DNA of 64,000 nucleotides from an uncultured Oscillospiraceae bacterium (GCA_900541975.1 UQLR01000003.1:98854-162853); one strand, 5' to 3'; positions 1-9,633 are shown, counted from the stretch's first letter. Notes: generated from the letters alone by a model not told the origin. Numbers and translations: made by a program.

Positions 1-1
1 A

Positions 2-61
2 AAAATGTCTGCGTTAAAAAGAGGGGAAAATATGCAGCGCAGACGTAAGCCGCAAAAATAA
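2..61 (+). CDS. possible 3' end of an upstream gene
   Basis: A reading frame is open from the window edge to a TAA stop at 59-61 and ends in a strongly basic tail (RRRKPQK). An intrinsic terminator follows about 20 bases later, which fits the end of a gene lying mostly outside the window. Too little is visible to name it. Another frame closes at 46-48, so the choice of frame is uncertain. Confidence 0.25.
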   Translation, partial: KMSALKRGENMQRRRKPQK

Positions 62-81
62 TGAATAAATCAATGCTTTGA

Positions 82-113
82 CCGACGCCTGACAGACGTC
101 GGTTTTTGTTTTT
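82..113 (+). terminator. intrinsic terminator of the upstream gene
   Basis: Inverted repeat CCGACG (82-87) and CGTCGG (97-102) with a 9-base loop, followed by a T-rich tract (103-113). It insulates hpf from the gene to the left. Confidence 0.8.
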
Positions 114-200
114 CAAAAACCTGTGCGGTAAAGTGCTTCTCCGAAAGTGTAAATTTTAATAAATAAGTTACAGAATTGTGTTTCATTTTTATAAAATATG

Positions 201-209
201 TGCTATACT
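201..209 (+). promoter_or_regulatory. extended -10 promoter of hpf
   Basis: TGCTATACT is an extended -10 element (TGN plus TATACT at 204-209). No good -35 box lies 17 bases upstream, as is common for extended -10 promoters. The predicted start point is near 216, at the foot of the hairpin at 217-241. Confidence 0.55.
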
Positions 210-216
210 AAAAAAG

Positions 217-241
217 AAATAAGGAAAGCTTTTCCTTATTT
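217..241 (+). promoter_or_regulatory. 5' leader hairpin of hpf mRNA
   Basis: A perfect 11-bp inverted repeat, AAATAAGGAAA (217-227) and TTTCCTTATTT (231-241), with a 3-base loop. It begins about where transcription should start and ends 13 bases before the AAAGGAGG ribosome-binding site. It lacks a proper T tract, so a 5'-end stabilising or regulatory hairpin is more likely than a terminator. The function is inferred. Confidence 0.5.
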
Positions 242-268
242 TATGTAACAGAAAAGGAGGACGAAGCT

Positions 269-808
269 ATGACCACCACCTATACAGCAAGGAAGGTAAA
301 TTTACGGGATAATTTTAAGGAGCGTGTTGAAAAAAAACTAAAAAAATTTGAGCGCATTTTTGGCGAAGACGCAGTGGTAAATGTTACAGTAACGCTTGAG
401 AAAAACAGGCAGACGGTTGAAATAACCATAAACGACAACGGGATGATTTACCGTGCGGAAAACACTGCGCCCGAAATGAACGATGCGCTGGATAAGGTCG
501 TAGATGTCTTAGGAAGACAAATCCGAAAAAATAAAGCGAAGCTGGAAAAAAGATTGCGGTCTGAGATGTTCGACGAATATATTGCACAGACGCCGGAACT
601 GGACGATATTGACGAAGAAATCAGCTATGAAGTTTGCCGGGTGAAAAATATCCCAGTAAAACCTATGCTGGTCGACGAAGCGATTTTGCGTATGAATATG
701 GTAAATCACAAATTTTTTATGTTTCGAAACGCAGACACGCAGGAGATCAATGTTGTCTATTGCCGCGACGACGGCGCTTACGGATTGCTGCAACCTACGG
801 ATGACTGA
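269..808 (+). CDS. hpf: ribosome hibernation promoting factor, long form
   Basis: Binds the 30S subunit and pairs 70S ribosomes into inactive 100S dimers in slow growth or stationary phase. The 179-residue length is that of the long HPF form. The N-terminal S30AE/RaiA domain spans about residues 1-100. The C-terminal dimerisation domain (about 120-179) contains the family's IVRVKNIPVKPM-like segment, seen here as VCRVKNIPVKPMLVDEAILR. A strong AAAGGAGG site precedes the ATG. The gene stands alone between a promoter with a leader hairpin and a strong terminator. Stress or stationary-phase control is expected for the family, but no specific operator is visible. Confidence 0.95.
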   Translation: MTTTYTARKVNLRDNFKERVEKKLKKFERIFGEDAVVNVTVTLEKNRQTVEITINDNGMIYRAENTAPEMNDALDKVVDVLGRQIRKNKAKLEKRLRSEMFDEYIAQTPELDDIDEEISYEVCRVKNIPVKPMLVDEAILRMNMVNHKFFMFRNADTQEINVVYCRDDGAYGLLQPTDD

Positions 809-820
809 TATATTTTTTTG

Positions 821-851
821 GCGGAGCGCCGGGCGCTCCGCTTTTTTCTTT
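821..851 (+). terminator. intrinsic terminator of hpf
   Basis: GCGGAGCG (821-828) pairs with CGCTCCGC (834-841), followed by TTTTTTCTTTT. Confidence 0.9.
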
Positions 852-870
852 TGTGGGAAAGAGAAAAAAC

Positions 871-899
871 TCGACAAACAATTTGTACGGTGCTATAGT
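871..899 (+). promoter_or_regulatory. sigma-A-type promoter of the THUMP methyltransferase gene
   Basis: -35 TCGACA (871-876), 17-base spacer, extended -10 TGCTATAGT (-10 hexamer 894-899). It lies between the hpf terminator and the start at 932. Confidence 0.75.
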
Positions 900-931
900 A
901 ATAAACATCGTATAAAGTAAAGGAAATGATT

Positions 932-2062
932 ATGGAACAATTTAAACTGGTTTGCCCCTGTCTGCTTGGTATGGAAGGCCTGGTTGCGGAAGAGCTGCGA
1001 AGAATGGAAGCGCAAAACGTGCGCCCGGAAAACGGAAGGGTGCTGTGTGACGGGGATTTTACAATGCTGGCAAGGATAAATTTATGTTCACGTTTTGCAG
1101 AGCGTGTACAAATTTTTATGGGCGTTTTTCGGGCAGATACATTTGACGGCCTTTTTGAACAGGTGAGGGCGTTGCCCTGGGAAAATTTTGTTGGAAAAAA
1201 AGATCGGTTCCCCGTGAAGGGAAAAACGCTCTCTTCCAAACTCATGAGCGTCCCGGATTGTCAGTCAATTATCAAAAAGGCAGTGGTGGAACGACTTAAG
1301 AGCAAATACCGGACAGAGTGGTTTGAAGAAACAGGTTCTCTTTATCAAATACAGTTTTTGATTTTGAAGGATATGGTCAGTCTGATGATTGACACAAGCG
1401 GCGCGGGGCTATATAAACGAGGCTACCGGCGCCATGCCGGGCCGGCGCCGTTGAAAGAAACCTTGGCGGCGGCTATGGCGGATTTATCAAGAGTACGTGC
1501 AAATCATACGGTAATCGACCCCATGTGCGGTTCGGGCACGATTTTAATCGAAGCCGCCATGAAAGCAAAGAATATTGCGCCGGGGCTGCACAGGCATTTT
1601 ACAGCGCAGCAATGGCAGAATATGCCGCAAATTATTTGGAAAAGGGAAGAAGAGGCGGCACGAGATGCAATTAGAAGGGACAGCGCTTTTGAAGGATTTG
1701 GGTATGATATTGACCAACAGGCGCTGCAGCTTGCTAAAGAAAATGCCGGCAAGGCCGGTGTTGCAGATGCAATTGCATTTCAAGCAAGAGATATTTGCGA
1801 TTTTTATGAAACAATGCCGCGCGCCAGCGTAATTTGCAATCCGCCGTATGGAGAACGGCTTCTTGATTTAAAACAGGCGCGAAAATTATATAGTATAATG
1901 GGCGCCCGTTTTGAAAAAAAACCGGGCTGGAGCTATACGGTGATCAGCCCAGACAAATTGTTTGAACGCTTTTTTGGGCGTCAGGCAGATAAGCGCAGGA
2001 AGCTTTATAACGGGATGATCAAATGCCAGGTATATATGTATTTTAAGAATGAAACGGATTAG
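932..2062 (+). CDS. THUMP-domain class I SAM-dependent rRNA methyltransferase (RlmL/YpsC type)
   Basis: Predicted to methylate guanine N2 in 23S rRNA, by analogy with RlmL N-terminal modules and B. subtilis YpsC. The N-terminal ferredoxin-like/THUMP region (about 1-160) begins EQFKLVCPCLLGMEGLVAEE. The Rossmann methyltransferase domain carries the SAM loop DPMCGSGTILIEAA and the catalytic NPPYGERL motif of N-methyltransferases. The 376-residue length suits the single-domain family. The ATG at 932 is preferred over that at 926 because the AAAGGA site (919-924) is 7 bases from 932 and almost touches 926. The gene is monocistronic. The exact target base cannot be read from sequence. Confidence 0.88.
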   Translation: MEQFKLVCPCLLGMEGLVAEELRRMEAQNVRPENGRVLCDGDFTMLARINLCSRFAERVQIFMGVFRADTFDGLFEQVRALPWENFVGKKDRFPVKGKTLSSKLMSVPDCQSIIKKAVVERLKSKYRTEWFEETGSLYQIQFLILKDMVSLMIDTSGAGLYKRGYRRHAGPAPLKETLAAAMADLSRVRANHTVIDPMCGSGTILIEAAMKAKNIAPGLHRHFTAQQWQNMPQIIWKREEEAARDAIRRDSAFEGFGYDIDQQALQLAKENAGKAGVADAIAFQARDICDFYETMPRASVICNPPYGERLLDLKQARKLYSIMGARFEKKPGWSYTVISPDKLFERFFGRQADKRRKLYNGMIKCQVYMYFKNETD

Positions 2063-2223
2063 GGACATATGAAATTTTCTGTGTGCTTTCTTTTTTATCT
2101 TTCACTTGCTGTTTGAGAAAAACAAAGGTTTCTTTTGTTTTGTAAAAGAAAGGTATATTTTCCACTGTTTTGCACATAGACTTATTGAATATGTAAATAA
2201 TTTATGAAGAAGGAAAATTTTAC

Positions 2224-2252
2224 TTGATTTTTTTACAGGAAAAGGTTAGTAT
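2224..2252 (+). promoter_or_regulatory. promoter of groES-groEL
   Basis: -35 TTGATT (2224-2229), 17-base spacer, -10 TAGTAT (2247-2252). The CIRCE operator begins 5 bases downstream, over the predicted start point. Confidence 0.75.
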
Positions 2253-2256
2253 ATAT

Positions 2257-2283
2257 TTAGCACTCAAGAAGCAAGAGTGCTAA
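2257..2283 (+). promoter_or_regulatory. CIRCE operator (HrcA binding site)
   Basis: Exact TTAGCACTC (2257-2265), 9-base spacer, GAGTGCTAA (2275-2283), which is the full CIRCE consensus. HrcA is known to repress groESL through this element and to be released on heat shock. hrcA itself is not in the window. Confidence 0.97.
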
Positions 2284-2604
<321 letters not shown>

Positions 2605-2632
2605 TAGTTTAAAAATTGTATACGTACTATAG

Positions 2633-4273
<1,641 letters not shown>

Positions 4274-4311
4274 AAACGACAGATCGTTGTTATTTTATTT
4301 GTGGTTTCATC

Positions 4312-4349
4312 AAAAACCGCACTGTGTTAAAACACAGTGCGGTTTTTTC
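4312..4349. terminator. terminator of groESL, possibly bidirectional
   Basis: A 16-bp perfect stem (4313-4328 with 4331-4346) ends in TTTTTT. The complementary strand also has a T run outside the stem, so it could also stop minus-strand transcripts. Confidence 0.93.
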
Positions 4350-4422
4350 AAACTTAAAAGTGTAAAATTATGCAGAAATATGGAAGAAAATAAATAATAG
4401 TATCGCTTTATTATCGTACTTA

Positions 4423-4450
4423 CAAATAAAAACAGTATTTGAAAATACTG
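4423..4450 (-). terminator. terminator of the minus-strand MarR operon
   Basis: On the minus strand, CAGTATTT and AAATACTG form a stem followed by TTTTTATTTG. It lies about 30 bases past the stop of the GNAT gene. Confidence 0.75.
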
Positions 4451-4482
4451 CGCAGTAGAACGCCGTTTTGAGAACCTGTTCT

Positions 4483-4962
4483 TTATTTTAATATTTTGTC
4501 AACAGGCAGCTTCATCATGCCCTGCATGGGAACAAAGCCTGTTTTTATGTATAGGCGTTCACCTGCTTTGGAAGTTTCCAGATAGATTTTTGATATGTCC
4601 AGCTGCACCGCCTGTTTTACAAGCCACTTTATAATTGCTTGACCAACACCTTGTCTTCTGAATTGCGGACGGGTATAGATGTTCATTAAATAAGCGCATT
4701 TTCCGGTGAGATTGTCTGGAGATGGCATTTCCCTGTAAAAACAAATGCCGCCACAGCCTATGACTTTATCATCAAGGCAGGCAAAACAGGCAATATGTTC
4801 GCCTGTCTGTAATGCTTTTTGATAATAACAACGATTTTCTTTTTCCAGGGCTTTTGTAGATTGGTTTTGAGGAATGGAAAATACCTCGTGTAAAACCTCC
4901 ATACGCCATTCTACTAACAATTCCATATCTTCCAATGTCGCTTTTCGTATTACAATTCCCAT
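4483..4962 (-). CDS. GNAT-family N-acetyltransferase
   Basis: A 159-residue acetyl-CoA-dependent acyltransferase of the GNAT fold. The acetyl-CoA loop is seen as RRQGVGQAIIKWLV (Q/RxxGxG/A signature) after the strand YLMNIYTRPQF, and the C-terminal part ETSKAGERLYIKTGFV is typical. The substrate is unknown. Its ATG shares one base with the stop of the upstream adenylation gene, so the two are translationally coupled and the pair may act on one amino acid or amine. Last gene of the MarR operon, followed by a minus-strand terminator. Confidence 0.85.
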   Translation of the reverse strand: MGIVIRKATLEDMELLVEWRMEVLHEVFSIPQNQSTKALEKENRCYYQKALQTGEHIACFACLDDKVIGCGGICFYREMPSPDNLTGKCAYLMNIYTRPQFRRQGVGQAIIKWLVKQAVQLDISKIYLETSKAGERLYIKTGFVPMQGMMKLPVDKILK

Positions 4963-6440
4963 TAAAAATCTCCTGCTTTCATAACAACGGGCAGCTTTGT
5001 CATATCTGGCTTACCGTTTGTGTTTAGAGGAATAAACGGCATTTTCACAAAAAATTCCGGTATCATAAATGATGTCAGATTTTCCGAAAGCTCTTTTTTT
5101 ACTGCAGATACTTTTATAGTCTGGTGGGCGGGAACAACATAAGCTGTCATATAGGAAAGCCCATTTTCATCTGTGAAAGCGCGGACAATCGCCTGTTGTA
5201 CGCTCTTACACTGATAAAGGCGGGATTCTACTTCTGATACTTCTACACGCTTCCCATAGATCATAATTTGGGTATCTTTACGATGAAGAAATGCAATATT
5301 ACCATCTGGAAGAAAATAACCTAAATCACCGCTTCGATACATGATGTTGCCATCCGGCAGTGCTTCAAAGGCTTTGTTTTCTTCCTTGCGGTTTCCAATG
5401 TAACCCAAAGACACACCGCCGCCACAGATACAGATTTCCCCGGTTTCCCCGGCAGGAAGTTCCTTTCCATTTGCGTCCAGTATGTGAATAGTACTTCCCT
5501 TTACAGGCAGTCCAATTGGATATGTCCCATCCGCTAAAACGGTTCCTCCATTACAATGATAATAAGACGCGCACACCGTTGTTTCGGACGGGCCGTATGT
5601 ATTATATACATCTGCCTGTTCCAGCAGATGATCTACATAAACGCCGCGCAAAACATCCCCGCCGCTGATTAACAGCCGGAGAGAGGACGGGATTTTGGGC
5701 AAATGGTTCATCTCTGCCAACAGATAGGGAAACCCACTGATCATTGTTACATGGTGTTTCTCCACAAACTTCATAAGAGAATGAATGTCCGCTTTGTCTT
5801 CCTCTGACGGAATAGCAATAGCCGCACCGTTTAAGAGGCTGGCAAAAACTTCCTCAACAAAAATATCAAATGAGCATACGGAATATTGCAGCATAATGTC
5901 TTCGCCGTTAAGGTGAAACTCATCGTTAAATGCCCGTACATAATGGCAGACATTACGGTTTGTTATGCAAACGCCCTTAGGCCGCCCTGTCGTGCCGGAA
6001 GTATAAAGCACATAAGCCGGCTGTTCGGGGGATTGTTCGTCCGTTCTTTTTGTGGCAGGTGCATCCAGGCCGCAAATCTCACATTCCGCAAGCCGCAATG
6101 GAAATCCGTTCAGTTTGTCTGTACATTCTCTTTCCGTCAAAATAAAATCCACTTTTGCTTCGTCCATCATGTAATGAATTCTGCCTGTTGGAAAACTTGG
6201 TTCTGCCGGAACATACCTTGCGCCGCATTTTAATACGGCCAGCATGGCTGCAATCATTTCCGCGCGATGGCTCATAACAATACCAATACTGCTTATTTTC
6301 TCCGGAAAAGTACCTGCAATGATACTTGCTAAATTGGACAACTCACCGAAAGTCATCGTCCTGTTGTTTTCAACAATGGCTGTTTTATGCTTGTTATTTG
6401 CAACCACATTTTGAAAGAGTGCGTAAATGGTATCTTTCAT
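4962..6440 (-). CDS. stand-alone amino-acid adenylation enzyme (AMP-binding, DltA/NRPS A-domain-like)
   Basis: A 492-residue ANL-superfamily enzyme expected to activate an acid as an acyl-adenylate. Core motifs are complete: A3 LYTSGTTGRPKG, A5 YNTYGPSETT, A7 YRSGDLGYFLPDG, A8 around HRKDTQIMIYGKRVE and the A10 lysine in PLNTNGKPD. The Asp of the A4-region FDIFVEE corresponds to the residue that holds the substrate amino group in amino-acid-activating domains. No condensation, carrier or thioesterase domain is fused, and no carrier gene lies nearby. Start at 6440 rests on GGAGG 5 bases upstream. It follows mutM by 17 bases and overlaps the GNAT gene. Substrate and acceptor are unknown. Confidence 0.82.
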   Translation of the reverse strand: MKDTIYALFQNVVANNKHKTAIVENNRTMTFGELSNLASIIAGTFPEKISSIGIVMSHRAEMIAAMLAVLKCGARYVPAEPSFPTGRIHYMMDEAKVDFILTERECTDKLNGFPLRLAECEICGLDAPATKRTDEQSPEQPAYVLYTSGTTGRPKGVCITNRNVCHYVRAFNDEFHLNGEDIMLQYSVCSFDIFVEEVFASLLNGAAIAIPSEEDKADIHSLMKFVEKHHVTMISGFPYLLAEMNHLPKIPSSLRLLISGGDVLRGVYVDHLLEQADVYNTYGPSETTVCASYYHCNGGTVLADGTYPIGLPVKGSTIHILDANGKELPAGETGEICICGGGVSLGYIGNRKEENKAFEALPDGNIMYRSGDLGYFLPDGNIAFLHRKDTQIMIYGKRVEVSEVESRLYQCKSVQQAIVRAFTDENGLSYMTAYVVPAHQTIKVSAVKKELSENLTSFMIPEFFVKMPFIPLNTNGKPDMTKLPVVMKAGDF

Positions 6441-6457
6441 AGTATCCTCCACATTGT

Positions 6458-7291
6458 TTAATGAATTTCATTTTGACAATTTGGGCAAAACGTACTGCTT
6501 CTGCCGCTGATTACCATACGGCGAAGGGTCTCACCGCAAATAGGGCAAGGTTTTCCTTCGTGTCCGTAAACCTGTAAAAACGGCGTATTGCGGTAATTTT
6601 GCCCTTTGGTTTCTAAATATTCTTTTGGTGTTATTTTGTTTTTTTCTATAAAATAGGATAACCGTTCTGGAATAACTACGGCAAGACGTTCCCATTCTTC
6701 CCTGGTTAAACTGTTTGCGGGCCGCGCCGGATGAATCCGCGCTGCAAATAAAATTTCGTCAGAATAGATATTGCCAATTCCGGCAACGGCATTCTGCTCT
6801 AACAGGCATTCCTTGACGGCTTTTTTTCGTTTTCCCCAATGAGCGTTCAGATACTCGGAGGAAAAAGCAGAGTCAAATGGCTCTATGCCTAACTTTTCAA
6901 TTCCGCTGTATGTATCAACTTCATCATTTTGGAGCAGCCAGAATCTTCCGAACCGGCGGGTATCGGAGAAGCGCAATTCCTTTTTATTATCTAGCTGAAG
7001 AACAAGGTGCGTATGCTTTTCTTCCGGCAAGTCCGCCGGTGCCAGTAAAAGGCAGCCGGTCATTCGAAAATGAAGAACCATGCGGTCGCCGCTGTTCAGC
7101 AAAATAAGCAGAAACTTTCCCCGGCGTGCCATACTGGAAATAGATTGCTCTGCAAGCCGTCTGCAAAATTCGTCGGCATTGGGGTATGCAATCACTTCGG
7201 GCCGTTTGACTAAAACTTTTTCAATCGTAAGCCCTTGTATTTGCGGTTCAAGTACCCGTTTTATAGTTTCCACTTCCGGCAGTTCCGGCAT
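6458..7291 (-). CDS. mutM: formamidopyrimidine-DNA glycosylase
   Basis: Base-excision repair enzyme that removes 8-oxoguanine and FaPy lesions and nicks the abasic site (277 residues). The mature N terminus must be the catalytic proline of MPELPEVETIKR, which fixes the start at 7291 and excludes upstream in-frame ATGs. Glu3 and the beta-clamp lysine (ARRGKF) are present. The helix-two-turn-helix and the C-terminal zinc finger CPIC...CPNC close the protein. An AAGGTGG site precedes the start. Its first 44 bases overlap the end of the SPL-like gene, so the repair genes are coupled. Confidence 0.96.
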   Translation of the reverse strand: MPELPEVETIKRVLEPQIQGLTIEKVLVKRPEVIAYPNADEFCRRLAEQSISSMARRGKFLLILLNSGDRMVLHFRMTGCLLLAPADLPEEKHTHLVLQLDNKKELRFSDTRRFGRFWLLQNDEVDTYSGIEKLGIEPFDSAFSSEYLNAHWGKRKKAVKECLLEQNAVAGIGNIYSDEILFAARIHPARPANSLTREEWERLAVVIPERLSYFIEKNKITPKEYLETKGQNYRNTPFLQVYGHEGKPCPICGETLRRMVISGRSSTFCPNCQNEIH

Positions 7292-8183
7292 GGCTGTCAC
7301 CACCTTTTCTTGCAGATTTTTTAATTTGCTCATGATAAAAATAATTCACAATGACGGGCGGCGCGTCAAAAGGCCTTTCCATACTGTCGTCGTTCGTTAC
7401 ATAGTCAAGCCCCATTTCAGCGGTAAAGGTTTTCAATTTTGCGTCAAGCATTTCCCAATAACTGCGGTTTTTGTTGTTGTAAATTGTATGATATAGGGGC
7501 ATTAGGCTGGGATATTTTTCTTTTATATAGTTCATGATAACCGTTTTATAGCCGCCCCGCAAATTAAGGTTTTCCAACCAAATTAAATTGCATCGTCCCT
7601 TTACGCGCCTGATAATCGCCTCTACATCTGTAATGCCCGGAAAAACAGGAGATATAAAACAAGTGGTGCGGATACCTGCGTGATGAAAAGCCTCCATGGC
7701 GGCAAGCCTTCTTTCAATTGATGCCGCATTGTCCATATCCCTTTGAAAATCTTCGTCCAGTGTGTTGACCGACCAAGATACGCGGGCTTTTGGAAAATTT
7801 TGTATCAGATCCAAATCGCGCAATATTAAATCACTTTTTGTTGCAATACTGATCTTTGCGCCGCTTCCCATTAACTGCATGAGCAATGCTCTTGTGCGTT
7901 CAAAGGTTTCCTCCTGTGGGTTATAAGGGTCTGTTACAGAACCAATGAATAATTCTTTGTCTGCATATTTTTTGGCATTTTTTATCTCCGGCCAATACTT
8001 AACGTCTAAAAAAGCGCCCCAAGGTTCCGAATGGCCTGTAAACCGCTTCATAAAAGAGGCATAACAGTATTTACAGCCATGCGTACACCCTACATACGGA
8101 TTAACCGAATATTCGCATACGGGCAAATTCGATTTTGACAAAATATTTTTTACATGTATTTCGTTAATGATCAGCTCCGACAT
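7248..8183 (-). CDS. SPL-like radical SAM protein (Rv2578c/spore photoproduct lyase family)
   Basis: A 311-residue radical SAM enzyme. The [4Fe-4S] motif is the spaced Cys33-x3-Cys37-x2-Cys40 in VGCTHGCKYCYAS, followed by the family segment IGSVTDPYNPQE and the strand ISIATKSDLILRD. This branch is related to spore photoproduct lyase, but DNA-lesion repair has not been shown for most members. Start at 8183 is supported by AAGGAGGG upstream. It overlaps DUF1848 by 20 bases and mutM by 44 bases. Placement next to mutM makes a nucleic-acid repair or modification role plausible; this is inference. Confidence 0.88.
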   Translation of the reverse strand: MSELIINEIHVKNILSKSNLPVCEYSVNPYVGCTHGCKYCYASFMKRFTGHSEPWGAFLDVKYWPEIKNAKKYADKELFIGSVTDPYNPQEETFERTRALLMQLMGSGAKISIATKSDLILRDLDLIQNFPKARVSWSVNTLDEDFQRDMDNAASIERRLAAMEAFHHAGIRTTCFISPVFPGITDVEAIIRRVKGRCNLIWLENLNLRGGYKTVIMNYIKEKYPSLMPLYHTIYNNKNRSYWEMLDAKLKTFTAEMGLDYVTNDDSMERPFDAPPVIVNYFYHEQIKKSARKGGDSHAGTAGSGNYKTGT

Positions 8184-9102
8184 GGCTTTCCCTCCTTTGA
8201 AACGATCTTTGTACTCCCTGCTGTATGGCATCCGTTTTTTCTAATTGTCCCAACAACAAAGGAGAAGCAGGGTCATGGAGCCTGTAATTTTCCCGCGCTT
8301 TTTGCGGGTTGGTATTTGCATAACAATATTTGCAGCCGTTCAGACAGGTATCATAAGCCCCTATATCCCGGCTCTCAATGCAATGGCAGCCTTGCCGCAT
8401 GCCTTTATGTTTCAAGTCTTTGAACAAGAGACCGTTTGCTTTTCCTAAAATGTCAAGCGTCATACACCCGGAAGCATGAATGCCATAGCGTGAAAAATCC
8501 CCGTTTGTACCACAAGTTTGAATAAAAATACCATATTTACTTGCGATTGTACCCAAGCCTTGCGCCAAAGCGTTCCTATCTTCTTCAGAGAGCAAGATGA
8601 TCTCGGGCATATTTGTTTCCAGTTTTTTGTATATCTCTACAAAACTGAAAATGCAGCGATCAATATAAGGGGCAAGGATTTTTGCCATTTGTTCAAAAGT
8701 TTCCAAGTGGCGTGAAATCGTATATTTTTCCGTAAGTAAAACGGGATCATATCTCCAGGCAATACGTTGTTTGCCAACCTGCTTTGACAGCTTGACCAGT
8801 GTTTGCATACTTTCTTCAATAGATGGAACACCCGGCTCAATATCTTTGCCATAAGCGGTAATTGTATAATGAAAATAGGTATGGAAACGGTTGGTGATCT
8901 CATGTAAGCGCGGTAATATCGGTTTATAGTTTTTCGAGCAGAAAACAATGCAATCAACCTTGTCGGGGCTCAATTCATAGCGCGTTACCTTGTTTTGAAA
9001 AAGCGGATTCCGCGAAAGAACATGGCCTTCTGAAAAACGGCGCAACAACCATTCGGTGTAATATTGTACGGTGTCTGTTCGTCCGCCTGTATTGATGATC
9101 AT
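8164..9102 (-). CDS. DUF1848 family protein with C-terminal cysteine cluster
   Basis: A 312-residue protein of unknown function. It starts MIINTGGRTDTVQYY and contains VDCIVFCSKNYKPIL, features of DUF1848. The C-terminal part has Cys239 and Cys241 followed by Cys253-x3-Cys257-x2-Cys260 (CLNGCKYCYAN), nearly the same cluster as in the neighbouring radical SAM protein. An Fe-S cofactor is therefore likely, but the motif lies near the C terminus and not at the start of a barrel. Its start overlaps the marR stop (ATGA). The two proteins may work together. Confidence 0.8.
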   Translation of the reverse strand: MIINTGGRTDTVQYYTEWLLRRFSEGHVLSRNPLFQNKVTRYELSPDKVDCIVFCSKNYKPILPRLHEITNRFHTYFHYTITAYGKDIEPGVPSIEESMQTLVKLSKQVGKQRIAWRYDPVLLTEKYTISRHLETFEQMAKILAPYIDRCIFSFVEIYKKLETNMPEIILLSEEDRNALAQGLGTIASKYGIFIQTCGTNGDFSRYGIHASGCMTLDILGKANGLLFKDLKHKGMRQGCHCIESRDIGAYDTCLNGCKYCYANTNPQKARENYRLHDPASPLLLGQLEKTDAIQQGVQRSFQRRESHVGADH

Positions 9103-9560
9103 ACCTGCACCTCCTGTATTTTTTCAAACTTTTCTTTCATACGGTGAGAAAAAAGCGTTGTAAGACGCACCAGTTCAGTGATATCTTTTTCCGATAATTC
9201 GCTCATAGCGTCTATTTCCGCATTAGCGGCGGGTGGTATAATTTTCTTTGTGTATTCAATTCCTGTGTTGGTAAAGCGGACGATTTTGTTTCGGCGGTCT
9301 GTCTTAGATTCGGTTAATGATACATAGCCCTGTTTCAAAAACTTTTTGATAATTGCACTAATTGTCTGTTTTGTTGCGGACAGCCGTTTACAAATCTCGG
9401 ACTGTAAACAGCCGTCTGGCGCAAACCAGATTATATCCAGTACAAATAGTTCCTTTGCCGTTAAGTTGTGTTTTCTTGCATACATTTCATAGGCAGCATA
9501 TTGAACATCCCGCAATTTGCAATATTGGTTGACATACGTTCTTACCTCTTTGCGATCCAT
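9099..9560 (-). CDS. MarR-family transcriptional regulator
   Basis: A 153-residue winged-helix repressor. The HTH region reads DGCLQSEICKRLSATKQTIS, followed by the wing SKTDRRNKIVRFT typical of MarR proteins. It is the first gene of a six-gene minus-strand operon and overlaps DUF1848 by 4 bases. A 12-bp perfect inverted repeat lies over its own promoter, so it probably represses its own operon and is released by a small molecule or oxidation. The ligand is unknown; no redox-type cysteine was singled out. Confidence 0.92.
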   Translation of the reverse strand: MDRKEVRTYVNQYCKLRDVQYAAYEMYARKHNLTAKELFVLDIIWFAPDGCLQSEICKRLSATKQTISAIIKKFLKQGYVSLTESKTDRRNKIVRFTNTGIEYTKKIIPPAANAEIDAMSELSEKDITELVRLTTLFSHRMKEKFEKIQEVQV

Positions 9561-9592
9561 AGAAACCCTCCATGAAAATATTTGACGGTCTG

Positions 9593-9627
9593 AAATTTGA
9601 CTTTATAATAGCATAAAAGTCAAATTT
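9593..9627 (-). promoter_or_regulatory. palindromic operator of the marR operon
   Basis: AAATTTGACTTT (9593-9604) and its exact complement AAAGTCAAATTT (9616-9627) flank an 11-base spacer that holds the -10 box. A further half-site ATTTGAC lies at 9580-9586. The position over the promoter predicts repression by the adjacent MarR protein. Confidence 0.8.
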
Positions 9628-9633
9628 TTTCAA
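9605..9633 (-). promoter_or_regulatory. promoter of the marR operon
   Basis: Read on the minus strand: -35 TTGAAA (9633-9628), 17-base spacer, extended -10 TGCTATTAT (hexamer 9610-9605). It fits inside the 12-bp inverted repeat. Confidence 0.8.
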
